The position numbers and the translations under genes are program-made. Below, in pieces: positions 17,717 to 27,001 of a DNA stretch of 64,000 nucleotides (positions are counted from its first letter, which is position 1; the number at the start of each line of letters is the position of its first letter). The stretch covers positions 375,260-439,259 of the forward strand of contig CAVZSF010000007.1 in the NCBI GenBank assembly GCA_963777895.1. The letters run 5' to 3'. The notes under the pieces were generated by a model. It was not told where the DNA came from, searched no databases, and was given only the letters and a program-made list of their open reading frames with translations. The DNA comes from UBA2241 sp963777895 (GTDB lineage: Bacteria > Actinomycetota > Thermoleophilia > UBA2241).

Positions 17717-18700
17717 CTACGCCTCCCGCGGCAGCAGGACGATCTTGCCCACGTGGTCACCGGCAAGCAGCTCGTGCGCCCGGCGCGCCTCCCGGAGGGG
17801 CAGGGTGGCGCCGACGACGGCCTTCACCCGTCCGTCGCTCATCATCTCGGCCACCGTGCGCGTGATCTCGGTGACACCCGCCCGCCCGGCGTTGTTGGTG
17901 CTCATGAAGAGCAGCGTCGCGTCGCGGGCGAGGGCGGCGCCGATCTGCACCTCCACGGTCGGGGAAGGGCCCTGTCCCGTGCAGACGATCCGTCCGCCCT
18001 TCGCGATCATCTGGATGTCCTTGCCGAGGTTGGCGCTGATGACGAGCTCGTGGACCAGGTCGGCGCCCTTGTCGCCGGTGAGGCGTTTCACCTCGGCCAC
18101 GACGTCCTGGGTCTTGTAGTCCACGGTCTCGTCGGCGCCGAGCCCGCGCACGAGCTCGGCTTCGCGCTCGCCGGCCACGGTGCCGATCACCCGGGCACCA
18201 AGCGCCTTGGCGAGCTGGACCGACGCCGAACCGACGCCTCCGGCGGCTCCCTGGACGACGACCGTCTCGCCGGCCTGCACGTGCCCGCGGTTCACGAGGC
18301 CGTAGTAGGCGGTGGGGAAGACGAGGCCGAGGGCGGCGGCCTCGACGAAGCCGAGCCCGGCAGGCTTCGGCACGGCCTGCGCCTCGGTGAGCACGACATA
18401 CTCCGCGTAGCTGCCCTCGCTGCCGATGCCGATGCCGCTGAAGAGGACCTCGTCGCCGGGCCTGACGGAGGCGACCTCGGCGCCGGCCTCCTCGACCACG
18501 CCGGCGCCGTCCGTGCCGATGATCTTGGGCGGGTCCTTGGGCGTTGGGAAGCGGTTCTCGCGCACGGCGATATCGTTCTGGTTGACCGAGGCCGCCTCGA
18601 CGCGCACCAGCACCTGGTTCGGCTTCGGCGCCGGCCGCGGGACCTCCTCGTAGACAAGCACCTCGGGGCCGCCGTACTCGTGGATCCTCACTGCCTTCAC
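17717..18700 (-). CDS. NADPH:quinone reductase-like MDR oxidoreductase
   Basis: 327-residue zinc-free medium-chain dehydrogenase of the quinone oxidoreductase type. The N-terminal GroES-like domain starts MKAVRIHEYGGPEVL and the cofactor domain has GAAGGVGSASVQLAKALGA, the usual NADPH loop. The zinc-binding Cys cluster of alcohol dehydrogenases is absent. The frame is open further upstream, but AGGAGG at 18707-18712 (minus strand) lies six bases before GTG 18700 and homology starts there. A role in reducing quinones or enones is from family knowledge; the physiological substrate is unknown. It stands alone, convergent with the LON-N gene. Confidence 0.88.
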   Translation of the reverse strand: MKAVRIHEYGGPEVLVYEEVPRPAPKPNQVLVRVEAASVNQNDIAVRENRFPTPKDPPKIIGTDGAGVVEEAGAEVASVRPGDEVLFSGIGIGSEGSYAEYVVLTEAQAVPKPAGLGFVEAAALGLVFPTAYYGLVNRGHVQAGETVVVQGAAGGVGSASVQLAKALGARVIGTVAGEREAELVRGLGADETVDYKTQDVVAEVKRLTGDKGADLVHELVISANLGKDIQMIAKGGRIVCTGQGPSPTVEVQIGAALARDATLLFMSTNNAGRAGVTEITRTVAEMMSDGRVKAVVGATLPLREARRAHELLAGDHVGKIVLLPREA

Positions 18701-18757
18701 CGCACGCCTCCTGGTCCTGGTCCGCCGCCGTCCGGTGGCCGGCGAAGCATCGACGGG

Positions 18758-18806
18758 CCGGGCCCCGGCGGGTCCGGCCAGAAAGGTCGTACCCGCCGGG
18801 GCCCGG
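18758..18806 (-). terminator. Terminator-like hairpin after the DUF4349 gene
   Basis: Perfect 16-bp GC-rich stem (18758-18773 with 18791-18806) around a 17-base loop. It lies between the DUF4349 gene and the quinone reductase, both on the minus strand, where a terminator is expected. No T run follows. Confidence 0.6.
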
Positions 18807-18889
18807 CTCCTCACGGGCTGGGCGGTCAGCTCCCGGTCCGCTCGATCGGGCTCGAGCCGCGGGCGGCGCAGCGCCCGGGCCCTGAGCGG

Positions 18890-19993
18890 TCAGCTCTCGA
18901 TGGTCTGCGGACGCGGGGGACGCCGGCGGGCGATCCAGCGCCGCACGTACCAGGCGGCGAGGCCGAGCGCGCCGGCGAGTGTGGCGAAAGGCAGCAGGGC
19001 GCCCAGGGCGACGGCGGTGACGCGGGCCCCGTCGGCGATCAGGTGGAGCGAGTGGACGAAGGCGCCGGCGAACGAGTCTGACTGGTCGATGGCGCCCGGC
19101 TGGGGCACGCCCCGCTCGCGCAGCGAGACCGTGAGCGTGCCGTAGCTGGTCGTCTCGCTCAACTGCGCGATCTGGCCCTCGAGCTGCTCGATCGTGAGCT
19201 GGTTCTGGTCGAGGCGATCCTGGACGGCGAGGGCGGCCTGGACGGTCTTGGCCTGGTCGAGGAAGCTGAGCAGGCGACGCTCGACCGACCTCGCGTGGCG
19301 CAGCCTGGCCTTGAGGTCCACGATCTGGTCGCTTACGTCGGTGCTGGACGTGCTCGCCTCCTCGACGCGGCCCAGCGCGCCGAAGCGCGCGACGGCCGCG
19401 TCGAACCGCGCGCTCGGCACGCGGACGGTGACCTGGCCGTAGGGCATTGCGTCGCTGCCGGCGAGCCGCCCGTCCGGGCTGAGGGTGCCGGTCGGTGTGT
19501 CGGGGCTGACGACGGTGTCGCCCTGAGCGGGGAGCTCCTCCGGGGGCACGGCGTCGTCCACGCCGGAATAGGGCTCGGTGTAGGCGATCCAGGGAGGCGT
19601 GCCCGTCCCGACGTAGCTGGAGAGCACGTAACCCCCCATCGACGTCGTCACGCTGGTGATGCGCTGGAGTGCGGACTGCAGGCCGTGACGCGCCACGATC
19701 ACCTGCAGGTCACCGGTGCGCACCAGGTAATGAGCGGCGGACGATGCGGCGGGCGGCAGGGCGGCGTAGCTCACGCCGCCGTTCGCCGTTTGGTCCGCCG
19801 TTGCCGCCTTGGCGCCCGCTTCGAGGCTGTCACGCTGGGCGCCGGCCGCGGCTTCGCCGGTCGAGCCCGGCGCGGTCGTCTCCGCCGACTGCTCTGCCTG
19901 CCGCGTGCCGGCCAGCCCGCCGACGAGCGCGAGCACGGCGAGCAACGCGACGAGCGCCAGCGGCACGGCGATCAAGAGGCGCTTCCTGGTCAT
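18890..19993 (-). CDS. DUF4349 membrane protein
   Basis: 367 residues. N-terminal membrane segment or signal (about residues 4-28), a low-complexity Ala/Thr/Gly spacer, then the DUF4349 domain (about 85-300). That domain contains LVRTGDLQVIV, a VTVRVPSARFDAAVARF block, a predicted coiled-coil stretch around the IVDLKARLRHA helix, and the SYGTLTVSLRER strand. A C-terminal membrane segment precedes a basic tail. The fold is thus outside the membrane, anchored at both ends. The function of DUF4349 is not established. GAGGAGGAG just upstream of ATG 19993 supports the start. Confidence 0.85.
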   Translation of the reverse strand: MTRKRLLIAVPLALVALLAVLALVGGLAGTRQAEQSAETTAPGSTGEAAAGAQRDSLEAGAKAATADQTANGGVSYAALPPAASSAAHYLVRTGDLQVIVARHGLQSALQRITSVTTSMGGYVLSSYVGTGTPPWIAYTEPYSGVDDAVPPEELPAQGDTVVSPDTPTGTLSPDGRLAGSDAMPYGQVTVRVPSARFDAAVARFGALGRVEEASTSSTDVSDQIVDLKARLRHARSVERRLLSFLDQAKTVQAALAVQDRLDQNQLTIEQLEGQIAQLSETTSYGTLTVSLRERGVPQPGAIDQSDSFAGAFVHSLHLIADGARVTAVALGALLPFATLAGALGLAAWYVRRWIARRRPPRPQTIES

Positions 19994-20050
19994 GGTCTCC
20001 TCCTCGTCAGGGCCGCCCGGGGCTGCGGCCGTGTTGTCGAGGGGAGAGAC

Positions 20051-20087
20051 GCCGCGGCCCGCCGCGAGGTTCGCGGCGGGCCGCGGC
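20051..20087 (-). terminator. Terminator-like hairpin after the SGNH-like gene
   Basis: Perfect 17-bp stem (20051-20067 with 20071-20087), three-base loop, in the gap between the secreted SGNH-like gene and the DUF4349 gene, both minus strand. No T run; role inferred from position. Confidence 0.6.
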
Positions 20088-20102
20088 ACAGGCTTGCCCG
20101 TT

Positions 20103-21407
20103 CTACCTGACCCTGAGTGCGGCGCGGCCCGCCTGCGTCTGGAGGTTGCCGGCGGCGTCGCGCGCCGTCACTCGCCAGTTGTAGCGGCCCCTGGGGAGAA
20201 GGCAGGTGAAGGTCGCCTTGAGATCCGCACCCGCCGCCTGCTTCCCGAGGGCGAGGCGCTTCATCACGTAGCCGCTACGCGTGGTGATGACGATCGACAC
20301 CCTCGCCGTGCTGCTGCCCGGCTCCGGGTCGATCACCCGGTAGGGGAGGACCGCCCTGCGCCCGTGGCGGACGCGGACGTCCCGCAGCGCGTAGGTGCTT
20401 GGGCCGACGGTATCGAGCCGAATGCTGTCGTCGAGCGCGACCGTCTCTGTGCCCTGGTACCGGTATTCCGCGAAGACCTTCTTCACGCCGTCGTTCGGCG
20501 AGAGCGTCCACACGGCGCGCGCCGAGTAGTCGTGCCACTCGGTCCACTCCTCGTCGCCGTTGCGCAGGCGCATCTCGCAGTCGTTCGAGCGCCAGGCGAG
20601 GCCGTTGACGGCGGGCGCGATCACGCTGGCGATCACGGCGTTGCCCGCCGCGTTGGGGTGCTCCGCGTCCGCGCGGTAGTACTTGAGGTCGTAGCAGTCG
20701 AGGGTGTCGCCGATGCGCGAGTCCGCACCGATGTCGGCCAGACCGTCCGCGAACTCGCGCCAGTGCGTTCGCAGCCGCTCGTTGAACTCCAGGCGGACGG
20801 CCTCGAAATCCGAGTCCAGGCGAGGGAGCAGGGTCACGACAACGACGGCGAAGCCCGCCGCCCGTCGTTCGGTACAGTACTGTCGCGTGCTCTCGAGCAG
20901 GTCTTCTATGTCGGCTCCGTTGGCGAGGTCGCTGCCGCCGGGCATCGCGACGCAGACGTTGGCGTCCCCCTCGGGGTCGTAGTGGACGTCGACCTCCGTC
21001 GGCGCCTGCTGGAGCATGTCGACGATCTTCGCGGCCTGCGTGATCGACAGGTATGAGCGGACCGTGCGGGGGATCAGGTCCAGCGACCGCGCCGGGGGTG
21101 CGTCATCCTCGGCCGACCGCAGGCCGCCCAGGATGCTGCCTCCGTCGAAGACGATCACGCCCGGTCGAAAGAAGGGCGAGTAGCCCTGATCGCCGAGGGG
21201 GACGCGCGCCGTGGTGGTCCAGGTCGAACCGTCCTTCACGGAAAAGCCGGAGGTCAAGGCGGCGGCCGCCGGCAGTGGCCGGGCGAGGCCCGCCGCCCCG
21301 GCGGCGCACAGCACCAAGCCGAGCGCGAGGAGGGTGCGGCCGCGCCGACGCCACCCATCGGGCGTGCGCCGGCCGCGATGCTTCGTGCCCCCTTCCCCTC
21401 CCATCAT
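20103..21407 (-). CDS. Secreted SGNH/GDSL-like protein with C-terminal Ig-like domain
   Basis: 434 residues. A basic N-terminus and hydrophobic core (about residues 24-50) form a signal peptide ending near PAAAA. The middle resembles SGNH hydrolases: FDGGSILGG places a Ser near 91 in the GDS position, VAMPGGSD is near the third block, and DAEHPNAAGN carries the Asp (247) and His (250) of the last block. The Gly-Gly-Ser instead of Gly-Asp-Ser is atypical, so activity is not certain. The last 130 residues look like an Ig-like or FlgD-like beta domain. Esterase activity on a surface polymer is a family-based guess. Confidence 0.65.
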   Translation of the reverse strand: MMGGEGGTKHRGRRTPDGWRRRGRTLLALGLVLCAAGAAGLARPLPAAAALTSGFSVKDGSTWTTTARVPLGDQGYSPFFRPGVIVFDGGSILGGLRSAEDDAPPARSLDLIPRTVRSYLSITQAAKIVDMLQQAPTEVDVHYDPEGDANVCVAMPGGSDLANGADIEDLLESTRQYCTERRAAGFAVVVVTLLPRLDSDFEAVRLEFNERLRTHWREFADGLADIGADSRIGDTLDCYDLKYYRADAEHPNAAGNAVIASVIAPAVNGLAWRSNDCEMRLRNGDEEWTEWHDYSARAVWTLSPNDGVKKVFAEYRYQGTETVALDDSIRLDTVGPSTYALRDVRVRHGRRAVLPYRVIDPEPGSSTARVSIVITTRSGYVMKRLALGKQAAGADLKATFTCLLPRGRYNWRVTARDAAGNLQTQAGRAALRVR

Positions 21408-21494
21408 GACGGTATGGTAGTGGACGGAGCGCTCAGTGTCATGTGCGGACCTGTCGGAGGCGGCGGCGAAGGAGGTGCCGGACGGCTGCGTCCG

Positions 21495-24400
21495 TCACGC
21501 GCCTCCCTCCTCGAACTCCTCCGGCGGTGCGAAGCCGCGGCGCATGGTGTTCTCGGTGATCACGCGCGGCTCGAGGAACTGGAGCAGGTAGTCTGGGCCG
21601 CCCGCCTTGGAGCCGATGCCGCTCATCTTGAAGCCGCCAAAGGGCTGGCGTTCGACGAGGGCGCCGGTGATGCCGCGATTGATGTACAGGTTGCCGACGC
21701 GGAACTCGCGGCGGACGCGCTCGATGGCGGCCGGGCTGCGCGAGATCAGGCCGCCCGTGAGCGCGTACTTCACGCCGTTGGCGATGGCGAGCGCCTCGTC
21801 GAGGTCCTTGGCCTTCATGACGGCGACGACCGGGCCGAAGATCTCCTCCTGGGCGATCACGGCCCTCGGGTCGACGTCGACGAAGACGTGGGGCGCGACG
21901 AAGTGGCCGCCGTCCGGCCAGCCGCCTTGCGGCGGCTCGACGGTGGCCGCCAGTCGCGCCTCCCGCTTGCCCTGCTCGATGTAGCCCTCGATCTTCTCTT
22001 TGGCCGCGGCCGTGATGACCGGCGGCACGCGTACGTGCGGGTCCTCGGGGGCGCCGACGGTGAGGCTGCGCGTCGCCTCCGTGAGGCGCCGCACGAAGTC
22101 GTCGTAGGCCTCCTCCAGGACGATCACGCGCGACGCCGCCGAGCATTTCTGCCCGGCGTAGTGGAAGGCAGAGAGCACGACCTCGGTCACGGCGACGTCG
22201 AGATCGGCGTCGGTGTCGACGATGACGGCGTTCTTGCCGCCCATCTCGGCGATCACCTTCTTCACCCCGTCGGACGTCGGGTGCTGGGCCGAGTGGCTGA
22301 TGATGTCCAGGCCGACGTCCATGGAGCCGGTGAAAGCGATCAGGTCGACGCCGTCGTGGCGCACGAGGAAGTCGCCGACCTCGCCGCCCGGGCTGGGGAG
22401 GAAGTTGACCGTGCCGGCCGGCGCCCCCGCCTCCTCGAGCAGGCGCGCGAGCTGCGCCGCGATGATCGGCGTCGGCCCGGCCGGCTTCACGATCACAGGG
22501 TTGCCGGCGACGAGGGCCGCGCTCGTCATCCCCGTCAGGATGGCGAGCGGGAAGTTCCAGGGCGCGATCACGAGGGCCACGCCCCGGGGCTGATAGAAGT
22601 ACACGTTCTGCTCGCCGGGGACATGGCCCAGGTGGCGCGCCTTGTCGAGGCGCAGCGCCTCGCGGCCGTAGTACTCGAGGAAGTCGATCGCTTCGTCGAC
22701 GTCGCCGTTCGCCTCGCGCCGCGTCTTGCCGGCCTCGAGCGTCATGAGCGCGGAGAGCTCGAGGTTCTCGCGGCGCATCAGCTCGGCGGCGCGGAAGAGC
22801 AGGGCGGCGCGCTCACGCGCCGGCGTGTCGCGCCATCCCGGCAGGGCGGCGCGCGCTGCTGCGGCTGCGGCCTCGGCCTCGGCACGACCTCCGTAGGCGG
22901 TCGTGCCGACCACCTCGGCCGGCTTCGCCGGGTTCACCGAGGTGAGCGTCTTCGCCGTCTCGATGGAGCGCCCGCCGACGCGCAGCGGGTAGTGGGCGCC
23001 GAGGCGCGCGCGTACCGTGCGCAAGGCCGCGTCGTAGGCGTCGCGGCTCTCCTTGCGCGAGAAGTCGGCGTGCGGCTGGTTGACGAAGGGCGCCGGGTCG
23101 GCAGGATCGGTGGCCTCGACCACCGGCAGACGCGCCGGCTCGGCGCCGAAGTCGGACGACGCGGCCGGCACCTGGATGAGCTCCTCGATGGCGGCGCCCT
23201 CGACGAACGTCTGGCGCAGGAAGGAGTCGTTCGCCGTGTTCTCGAGCAGGCGCCGCACGAGGTACGCCATTCCCGGGATCAGCTCGCCGACCGGCGCGTA
23301 CTCGCGCAGCCGCAGGCCAAGCTCGCGGATGGCGTGCTTGATGGGCTCGCCCATGCCGTGGAGCGCCTGGATCTCGTAGGCGTTGTCGGGGAGGCCGAGC
23401 TCGCGGGCCGTGACGATGGCGGCGGCCAGGGAGCGCACGTTGTGGCTCGCGAACGCCGGCTTGATCTGCTCGGGGTGGCGCAGCATCGTCTCGGCGAGCT
23501 TCTCGTACATGGCGTCGGTGTCCGGCTTGTGGGTGAAGACGGGCACCGGCCACGCCTCCTGGGCGGCGATCACCGTCTCGTAGTCCCAGTAGGCGCCTTT
23601 GACCAGGCGCAGGTGGAAGCGCCGGCCGCGCTCCTTCGCCCAGGCGACCAGCCTGTCGAGGTCCTTGTCGGCGTCGCGCAGGTAGGCCTGCACCACGACG
23701 CCGGCGTCGTCGTAGCCGCGGAACTCCTCCTCGTCCATCAGCGACATGAAGACGGCGAAGGTGAGGTCGCGGTACTTGAACTGCTCGAGGTCCAGGGTGA
23801 GGGCTGCGCCCGTGGCGATCGCCTTGCGGAAGACCGGGCGCAGCCTGTCCTTGACGGCGGCGACGCTGCCGTCGAAGTCGACTGGGTCGATCTGCGAGTA
23901 CAGCGAGGTGATCTTCAGGGAGAGGTTGACGCGGGGCAGCGGCCCCCAGGCGCTGTCGTCCACCACGGGGACGGCGGGCCAGGAGGCGGCCTCGCCGGCG
24001 AGGCCGTCCATCAGATCGAGGTAGGTCTGCTGGTAGGCGGCGGCTTCGCGCTCGCTCACCGAGGCTTCGCCCAGCACGTCGAGCGTGAAGCCCATGCCCT
24101 CGCGCCGCAGCTCGCGCAGGGCGCCCATCGCGCCCTTCGCGTCGGTCCCGACGATGAAGCGCTGCGCGAACCCCTTCATCTGGTTGCGGATGACCACGTT
24201 GGCTACCGGCGCGACGGGGGATCGTCCCGTGCTCAGGTTCACGCCCCAGCGCAGCACCTTGGGAACGGCGACGCCCTGGCGGGCGAAGTACTCGCGCAGG
24301 TGGCGCGCGATCTCGCGACGGCTGCGCAGCGTGGGGAAGACGTCGACGAAGCGCAGCATCTCGACCTTGAGACGCTCGTCGCTCATCGCCCATTCCATCA

Positions 24401-24578
24401 TGTCGCTCTGCACCCGCTCCGACGAGAAGCGGCCGGGCTTGGACTGCGTCGTGAGGCGGAAGATCTCGCGGGCGGTGCTCTGGATGAGGAGCTCGCGCTC
24501 GCCGGAAGAGCCGCGGGTCCGGCCCGTCGTGCCGGCGGGCTGCGTCGTGCCGGCGCGCGCGCTTGTCTCCGTCGCCAT
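21495..24578 (-). CDS. putA: Bifunctional proline dehydrogenase / P5C dehydrogenase
   Basis: 1027 residues. The N-terminal two-fifths is the FAD-dependent proline dehydrogenase barrel, including LHLRLVKGAYWDYE and YEIQALHGMGEP. The C-terminal half is the aldehyde dehydrogenase that oxidises the glutamate semialdehyde to glutamate. It carries EMGGKNAV near residue 778 and the catalytic Cys near 812 in GQKCSAASR. No ribbon-helix-helix DNA-binding domain precedes the barrel, so it is an enzyme only, not a repressor. The frame continues upstream into the nitroreductase, but that continuity is accidental; ATG 24578 begins the homologous protein. The sodium:solute symporter at 50.6 kb could supply proline but is far away. 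Confidence 0.95.
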   Translation of the reverse strand: MATETSARAGTTQPAGTTGRTRGSSGERELLIQSTAREIFRLTTQSKPGRFSSERVQSDMMEWAMSDERLKVEMLRFVDVFPTLRSRREIARHLREYFARQGVAVPKVLRWGVNLSTGRSPVAPVANVVIRNQMKGFAQRFIVGTDAKGAMGALRELRREGMGFTLDVLGEASVSEREAAAYQQTYLDLMDGLAGEAASWPAVPVVDDSAWGPLPRVNLSLKITSLYSQIDPVDFDGSVAAVKDRLRPVFRKAIATGAALTLDLEQFKYRDLTFAVFMSLMDEEEFRGYDDAGVVVQAYLRDADKDLDRLVAWAKERGRRFHLRLVKGAYWDYETVIAAQEAWPVPVFTHKPDTDAMYEKLAETMLRHPEQIKPAFASHNVRSLAAAIVTARELGLPDNAYEIQALHGMGEPIKHAIRELGLRLREYAPVGELIPGMAYLVRRLLENTANDSFLRQTFVEGAAIEELIQVPAASSDFGAEPARLPVVEATDPADPAPFVNQPHADFSRKESRDAYDAALRTVRARLGAHYPLRVGGRSIETAKTLTSVNPAKPAEVVGTTAYGGRAEAEAAAAAARAALPGWRDTPARERAALLFRAAELMRRENLELSALMTLEAGKTRREANGDVDEAIDFLEYYGREALRLDKARHLGHVPGEQNVYFYQPRGVALVIAPWNFPLAILTGMTSAALVAGNPVIVKPAGPTPIIAAQLARLLEEAGAPAGTVNFLPSPGGEVGDFLVRHDGVDLIAFTGSMDVGLDIISHSAQHPTSDGVKKVIAEMGGKNAVIVDTDADLDVAVTEVVLSAFHYAGQKCSAASRVIVLEEAYDDFVRRLTEATRSLTVGAPEDPHVRVPPVITAAAKEKIEGYIEQGKREARLAATVEPPQGGWPDGGHFVAPHVFVDVDPRAVIAQEEIFGPVVAVMKAKDLDEALAIANGVKYALTGGLISRSPAAIERVRREFRVGNLYINRGITGALVERQPFGGFKMSGIGSKAGGPDYLLQFLEPRVITENTMRRGFAPPEEFEEGGA

Positions 24579-24583
24579 GTCCG

Positions 24584-25112
24584 TCACCTGGCCCGCCGGC
24601 CCACGCGCTCGTAGGACACCTTGGTCTGCTGGTACTGGCTGCGGGGCGCCTTGGGCTCGGCGGCGTGGCCGACGGCGATCAGGCAGAGGCAGCGCCACTG
24701 GTCGGGGGTCGTGCCGAGGATCTCGAGGCAGGCGACCTCGTCGGGATGCGGCTTGGGTGCGTTCTCGTAGATGCCGACCCAGCAGGTGCCCAGAGCCGAG
24801 GGCGGTGGCGGCGGTGAGGATGTTCTCGGTGGCGGCCGCGCCGTCCTCGACCCAGGCGGTCGAGTCGGCGCGGCCGAGCACGGCGATGCAGAGCGGCGCG
24901 CGTGCGATCAGGGCGGACCATTGGTGGACCCCGGCGAGGCGGGCGCGTGTGGCGGCGTCGCGCACCACCACGAAGTGCCAGGGACGGGCGTTGCTCGAGC
25001 TCGGCGCCGCGAAGGCCGCCTCGATCAGACGCTCCTCGTCTTCACGGGAGACGTCCGCCTTCGTGAACCGTCTGATGCTCCGTCGCGCGAGCAGCGCCTC
25101 GATCGCGTCCAT
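24584..25112 (-). CDS. Nitroreductase-family protein (one frameshift)
   Basis: FMN-dependent nitroreductase family, about 175 residues when corrected. The start MDAIEALLARRSIRRF and the SSNARPWHFVVV block are the flavin-binding hallmarks. The frame breaks near 24790 in a GGG run: removing one base joins ATALGSG to TCWVGIYENAPKPHP, a typical continuation, and the frame then ends at the stop at 24584. The span is 529 nt, one base over a multiple of three. Uncorrected, the first half runs on into putA and would give a false fusion. The stop lies six bases upstream of the putA ATG, so the two genes are probably co-transcribed. Confidence 0.8.
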
Positions 25113-25253
25113 GCGACCCCCTTCACGTCGGGCCGGCTCGCCTGCGGCGGCCGGCCCGACGGATTGTAGCAACACGGCAGACGATAGGCTCGGGCCGGGA
25201 GGCGGAGCGGCAGATGCGAGCGCTGCGCGGCGGGCGATGCGCGTCGCCCGTGG

Positions 25254-25350
25254 GACCGCGCGGGAGGCTGAAGACAGCGCTCACGTCGCGGCGGAAGCGT
25301 CGTCCGCGCGACCGCGCGGGAGGCGGAAGGCAGCCCCCACGCCGCGGCGG
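25254..25350 (+). repeat. Imperfect 41-bp direct repeat, two copies
   Basis: A 41-base unit beginning GACCGCGCGGGAGGC occurs at 25254 and again at 25310, with about six mismatches. It lies in the non-coding gap upstream of the acetyltransferase at 25378, ending just before a TACAAT (25351-25356) that could be its -10 box. Function unknown. Confidence 0.4.
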
Positions 25351-25377
25351 TACAATCGCGCGACCGAGGAGGTGGCG

Positions 25378-25845
25378 ATGAGCGACGAGACGACGGCGAC
25401 CGGCGTGGTGATCGACGAGTTCACGATGGACGACTTCGCCGTCGTGCACGTGCTCTGGCAGCGGTCGGATCTGTGGATGCGGCCCTCGGACGGTCGCGAA
25501 CAGGTGCAGCTCAAGATGACGCGCGACCCCGACCTCTTCCTGGTCGCGCGCGACGCGGACGGCGCCGTCCTGGGCACGGTGATGGGCGGCTGGGACGGAC
25601 GCCGCGCGTACGTCTATCACCTCGCCGTGCTGCCGGAACGTCGTCGCCGCGGCGTCGCGGACCTCCTCATGGACGAGCTCGAGCGGCGCTTCCGCGCCAA
25701 GGGCGCCCTCAAGGCGAAGCTCCAGATCCTCGTCGACAACGACGGGTCGCGCGCCTTCTTCGCGCAGCGCGGCTACCTGCGGGAGTCCGACTGCGAGCCG
25801 TGGGGCAGGGAGCTGGTCGACGGCGGGGCGCCGCCCTGCAGGTGA
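25378..25845 (+). CDS. GNAT acetyltransferase
   Basis: 155-residue single-domain GNAT protein. The acetyl-CoA loop is visible in LAVLPERRRRGVADLLMDEL (near residues 82-101), followed by KAKLQILVDNDGSRAFFAQRGY, given as positions 114-135, which forms the last strand and helix of the fold. GAGGAGG five bases before ATG 25378 fixes the start, although the frame is open far upstream. The substrate cannot be inferred. It is convergent with the agmatine deiminase gene and does not belong to that operon. Confidence 0.85.
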   Translation: MSDETTATGVVIDEFTMDDFAVVHVLWQRSDLWMRPSDGREQVQLKMTRDPDLFLVARDADGAVLGTVMGGWDGRRAYVYHLAVLPERRRRGVADLLMDELERRFRAKGALKAKLQILVDNDGSRAFFAQRGYLRESDCEPWGRELVDGGAPPCR

Positions 25846-25893
25846 TGAGGCGGCGCCCCGCCGTGTGCGGGGCACGCGAGCGACGCCGATCAG

Positions 25894-26988
25894 TCAGCCC
25901 TGGGGCTGCTGCTGGGTGATGCAGTGCACGTTGCCGCCGCCCAGGACGATCTCGCGTCCCGGCACGGTCACGACGCGACGCTCCGGGAAGAGCCGTTCGA
26001 GCGTCGCCTTCGCCACGGCGTCGTTGGGATCGTCGAAGCGCGGCATCACGAGGCCGCCGTTGCACAGGTAGAAGTTGAGGTAGGACGCGGCCGTCTTGTC
26101 GCCGGCCCGTCGCGGGAGCGAGCCCTCGGCGCTGTCCACACCCCAGGCCTCGTCCTCGGTGATCTCCAGGATGGCGGGCATCGGCACCGTGTGGATCTCG
26201 AGGGCGCGGCCCTTCGCGTCCTTCGCCGCGCGCAGCCGCTCCAGGTTCTCCCGCAGCAGGTCGTAGCGCCAGTCTTCCTTGTCGTCGGTGAGCCCGGCGA
26301 CGACGACGCCGGGCTTCACGAAGCAGGCGACGTCGTCGACGTGGCCGTTGGTCTCGTCGGGGTCGATGCCGCGCCCGAGCCAGATCACCGTCTCGAGACC
26401 GAGGTAGTCGCGCAGGTGCTGCTCGATCTGCTCCCGCGAAAGCTCGGGATTGCGGCCCGGGCTCAACAGGCACTCCTCCGTGGTGAGCACGGCGCCCTCG
26501 CCGTCCACATGGATCGAGCCGCCTTCGAGCACGAGGGGCGCCTTGTAGCGGTCCAGACCGGTGAGCTCCGCCATCTTGCGCGGCACGATGTCGTCCTTGT
26601 CCCAGGGGAAGTACAGGCCGTCGTAGAGGCCACCCCAGGCGTTGAAGCGCCAGTCGACGAGACGTACGCCGCCCTTGCCGTCGATCACGAAGCTCGGCCC
26701 GATGTCGCGCATCCAGGCGTCGTTGCTGGAGAGCTCGACGACACGGACTTCGGGGGGGAGCATGTTCCGCGCGTTCTCGAACTGGTCGTGGTTCACGCCC
26801 ATGGTCAGAGGCTCGAACTGGACGATGGCCCTGGCGACCTCGACCCAGGCGCGCTGCGCCGGTTTTGCTCCCAGGCGCCAGTTGTCGGGCCGCTGCGGCC
26901 ACAGCATCCAGGTACCGGTGTGCGGCGCGAACTCGCCCGGCATGAAGAAGCCGTCGGCTCGCGGCGTGCTCTCGATGGTGCGTGTCAT
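25894..26988 (-). CDS. aguA: Agmatine deiminase
   Basis: Hydrolyses agmatine to N-carbamoylputrescine and ammonia. The 364-residue length and the motifs NDAWMRDIGPSF (near residues 88-99), NGHVDD and the C-terminal GGGNVHCITQQQP, with the catalytic Cys near 356, are those of the PF04371 agmatine deiminases rather than arginine deiminases. It is the last gene of a four-gene operon that runs carbamoyltransferase, antiporter, carbamate kinase, agmatine deiminase. Together these would take up agmatine, release putrescine and yield one ATP per agmatine with ammonia. The operon faces a TetR regulator. Confidence 0.93.
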   Translation of the reverse strand: MTRTIESTPRADGFFMPGEFAPHTGTWMLWPQRPDNWRLGAKPAQRAWVEVARAIVQFEPLTMGVNHDQFENARNMLPPEVRVVELSSNDAWMRDIGPSFVIDGKGGVRLVDWRFNAWGGLYDGLYFPWDKDDIVPRKMAELTGLDRYKAPLVLEGGSIHVDGEGAVLTTEECLLSPGRNPELSREQIEQHLRDYLGLETVIWLGRGIDPDETNGHVDDVACFVKPGVVVAGLTDDKEDWRYDLLRENLERLRAAKDAKGRALEIHTVPMPAILEITEDEAWGVDSAEGSLPRRAGDKTAASYLNFYLCNGGLVMPRFDDPNDAVAKATLERLFPERRVVTVPGREIVLGGGNVHCITQQQPQG

Positions 26989-27001
26989 GACTGCTCCGAT
27001 C

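Noticed and set aside
21495..25175. A nitroreductase-PutA fusion of over 1200 residues
   Set aside because: The join is translated out of frame for about 200 bases; removing one base near 24790 gives a normal nitroreductase end and stop, followed by a separate putA start.
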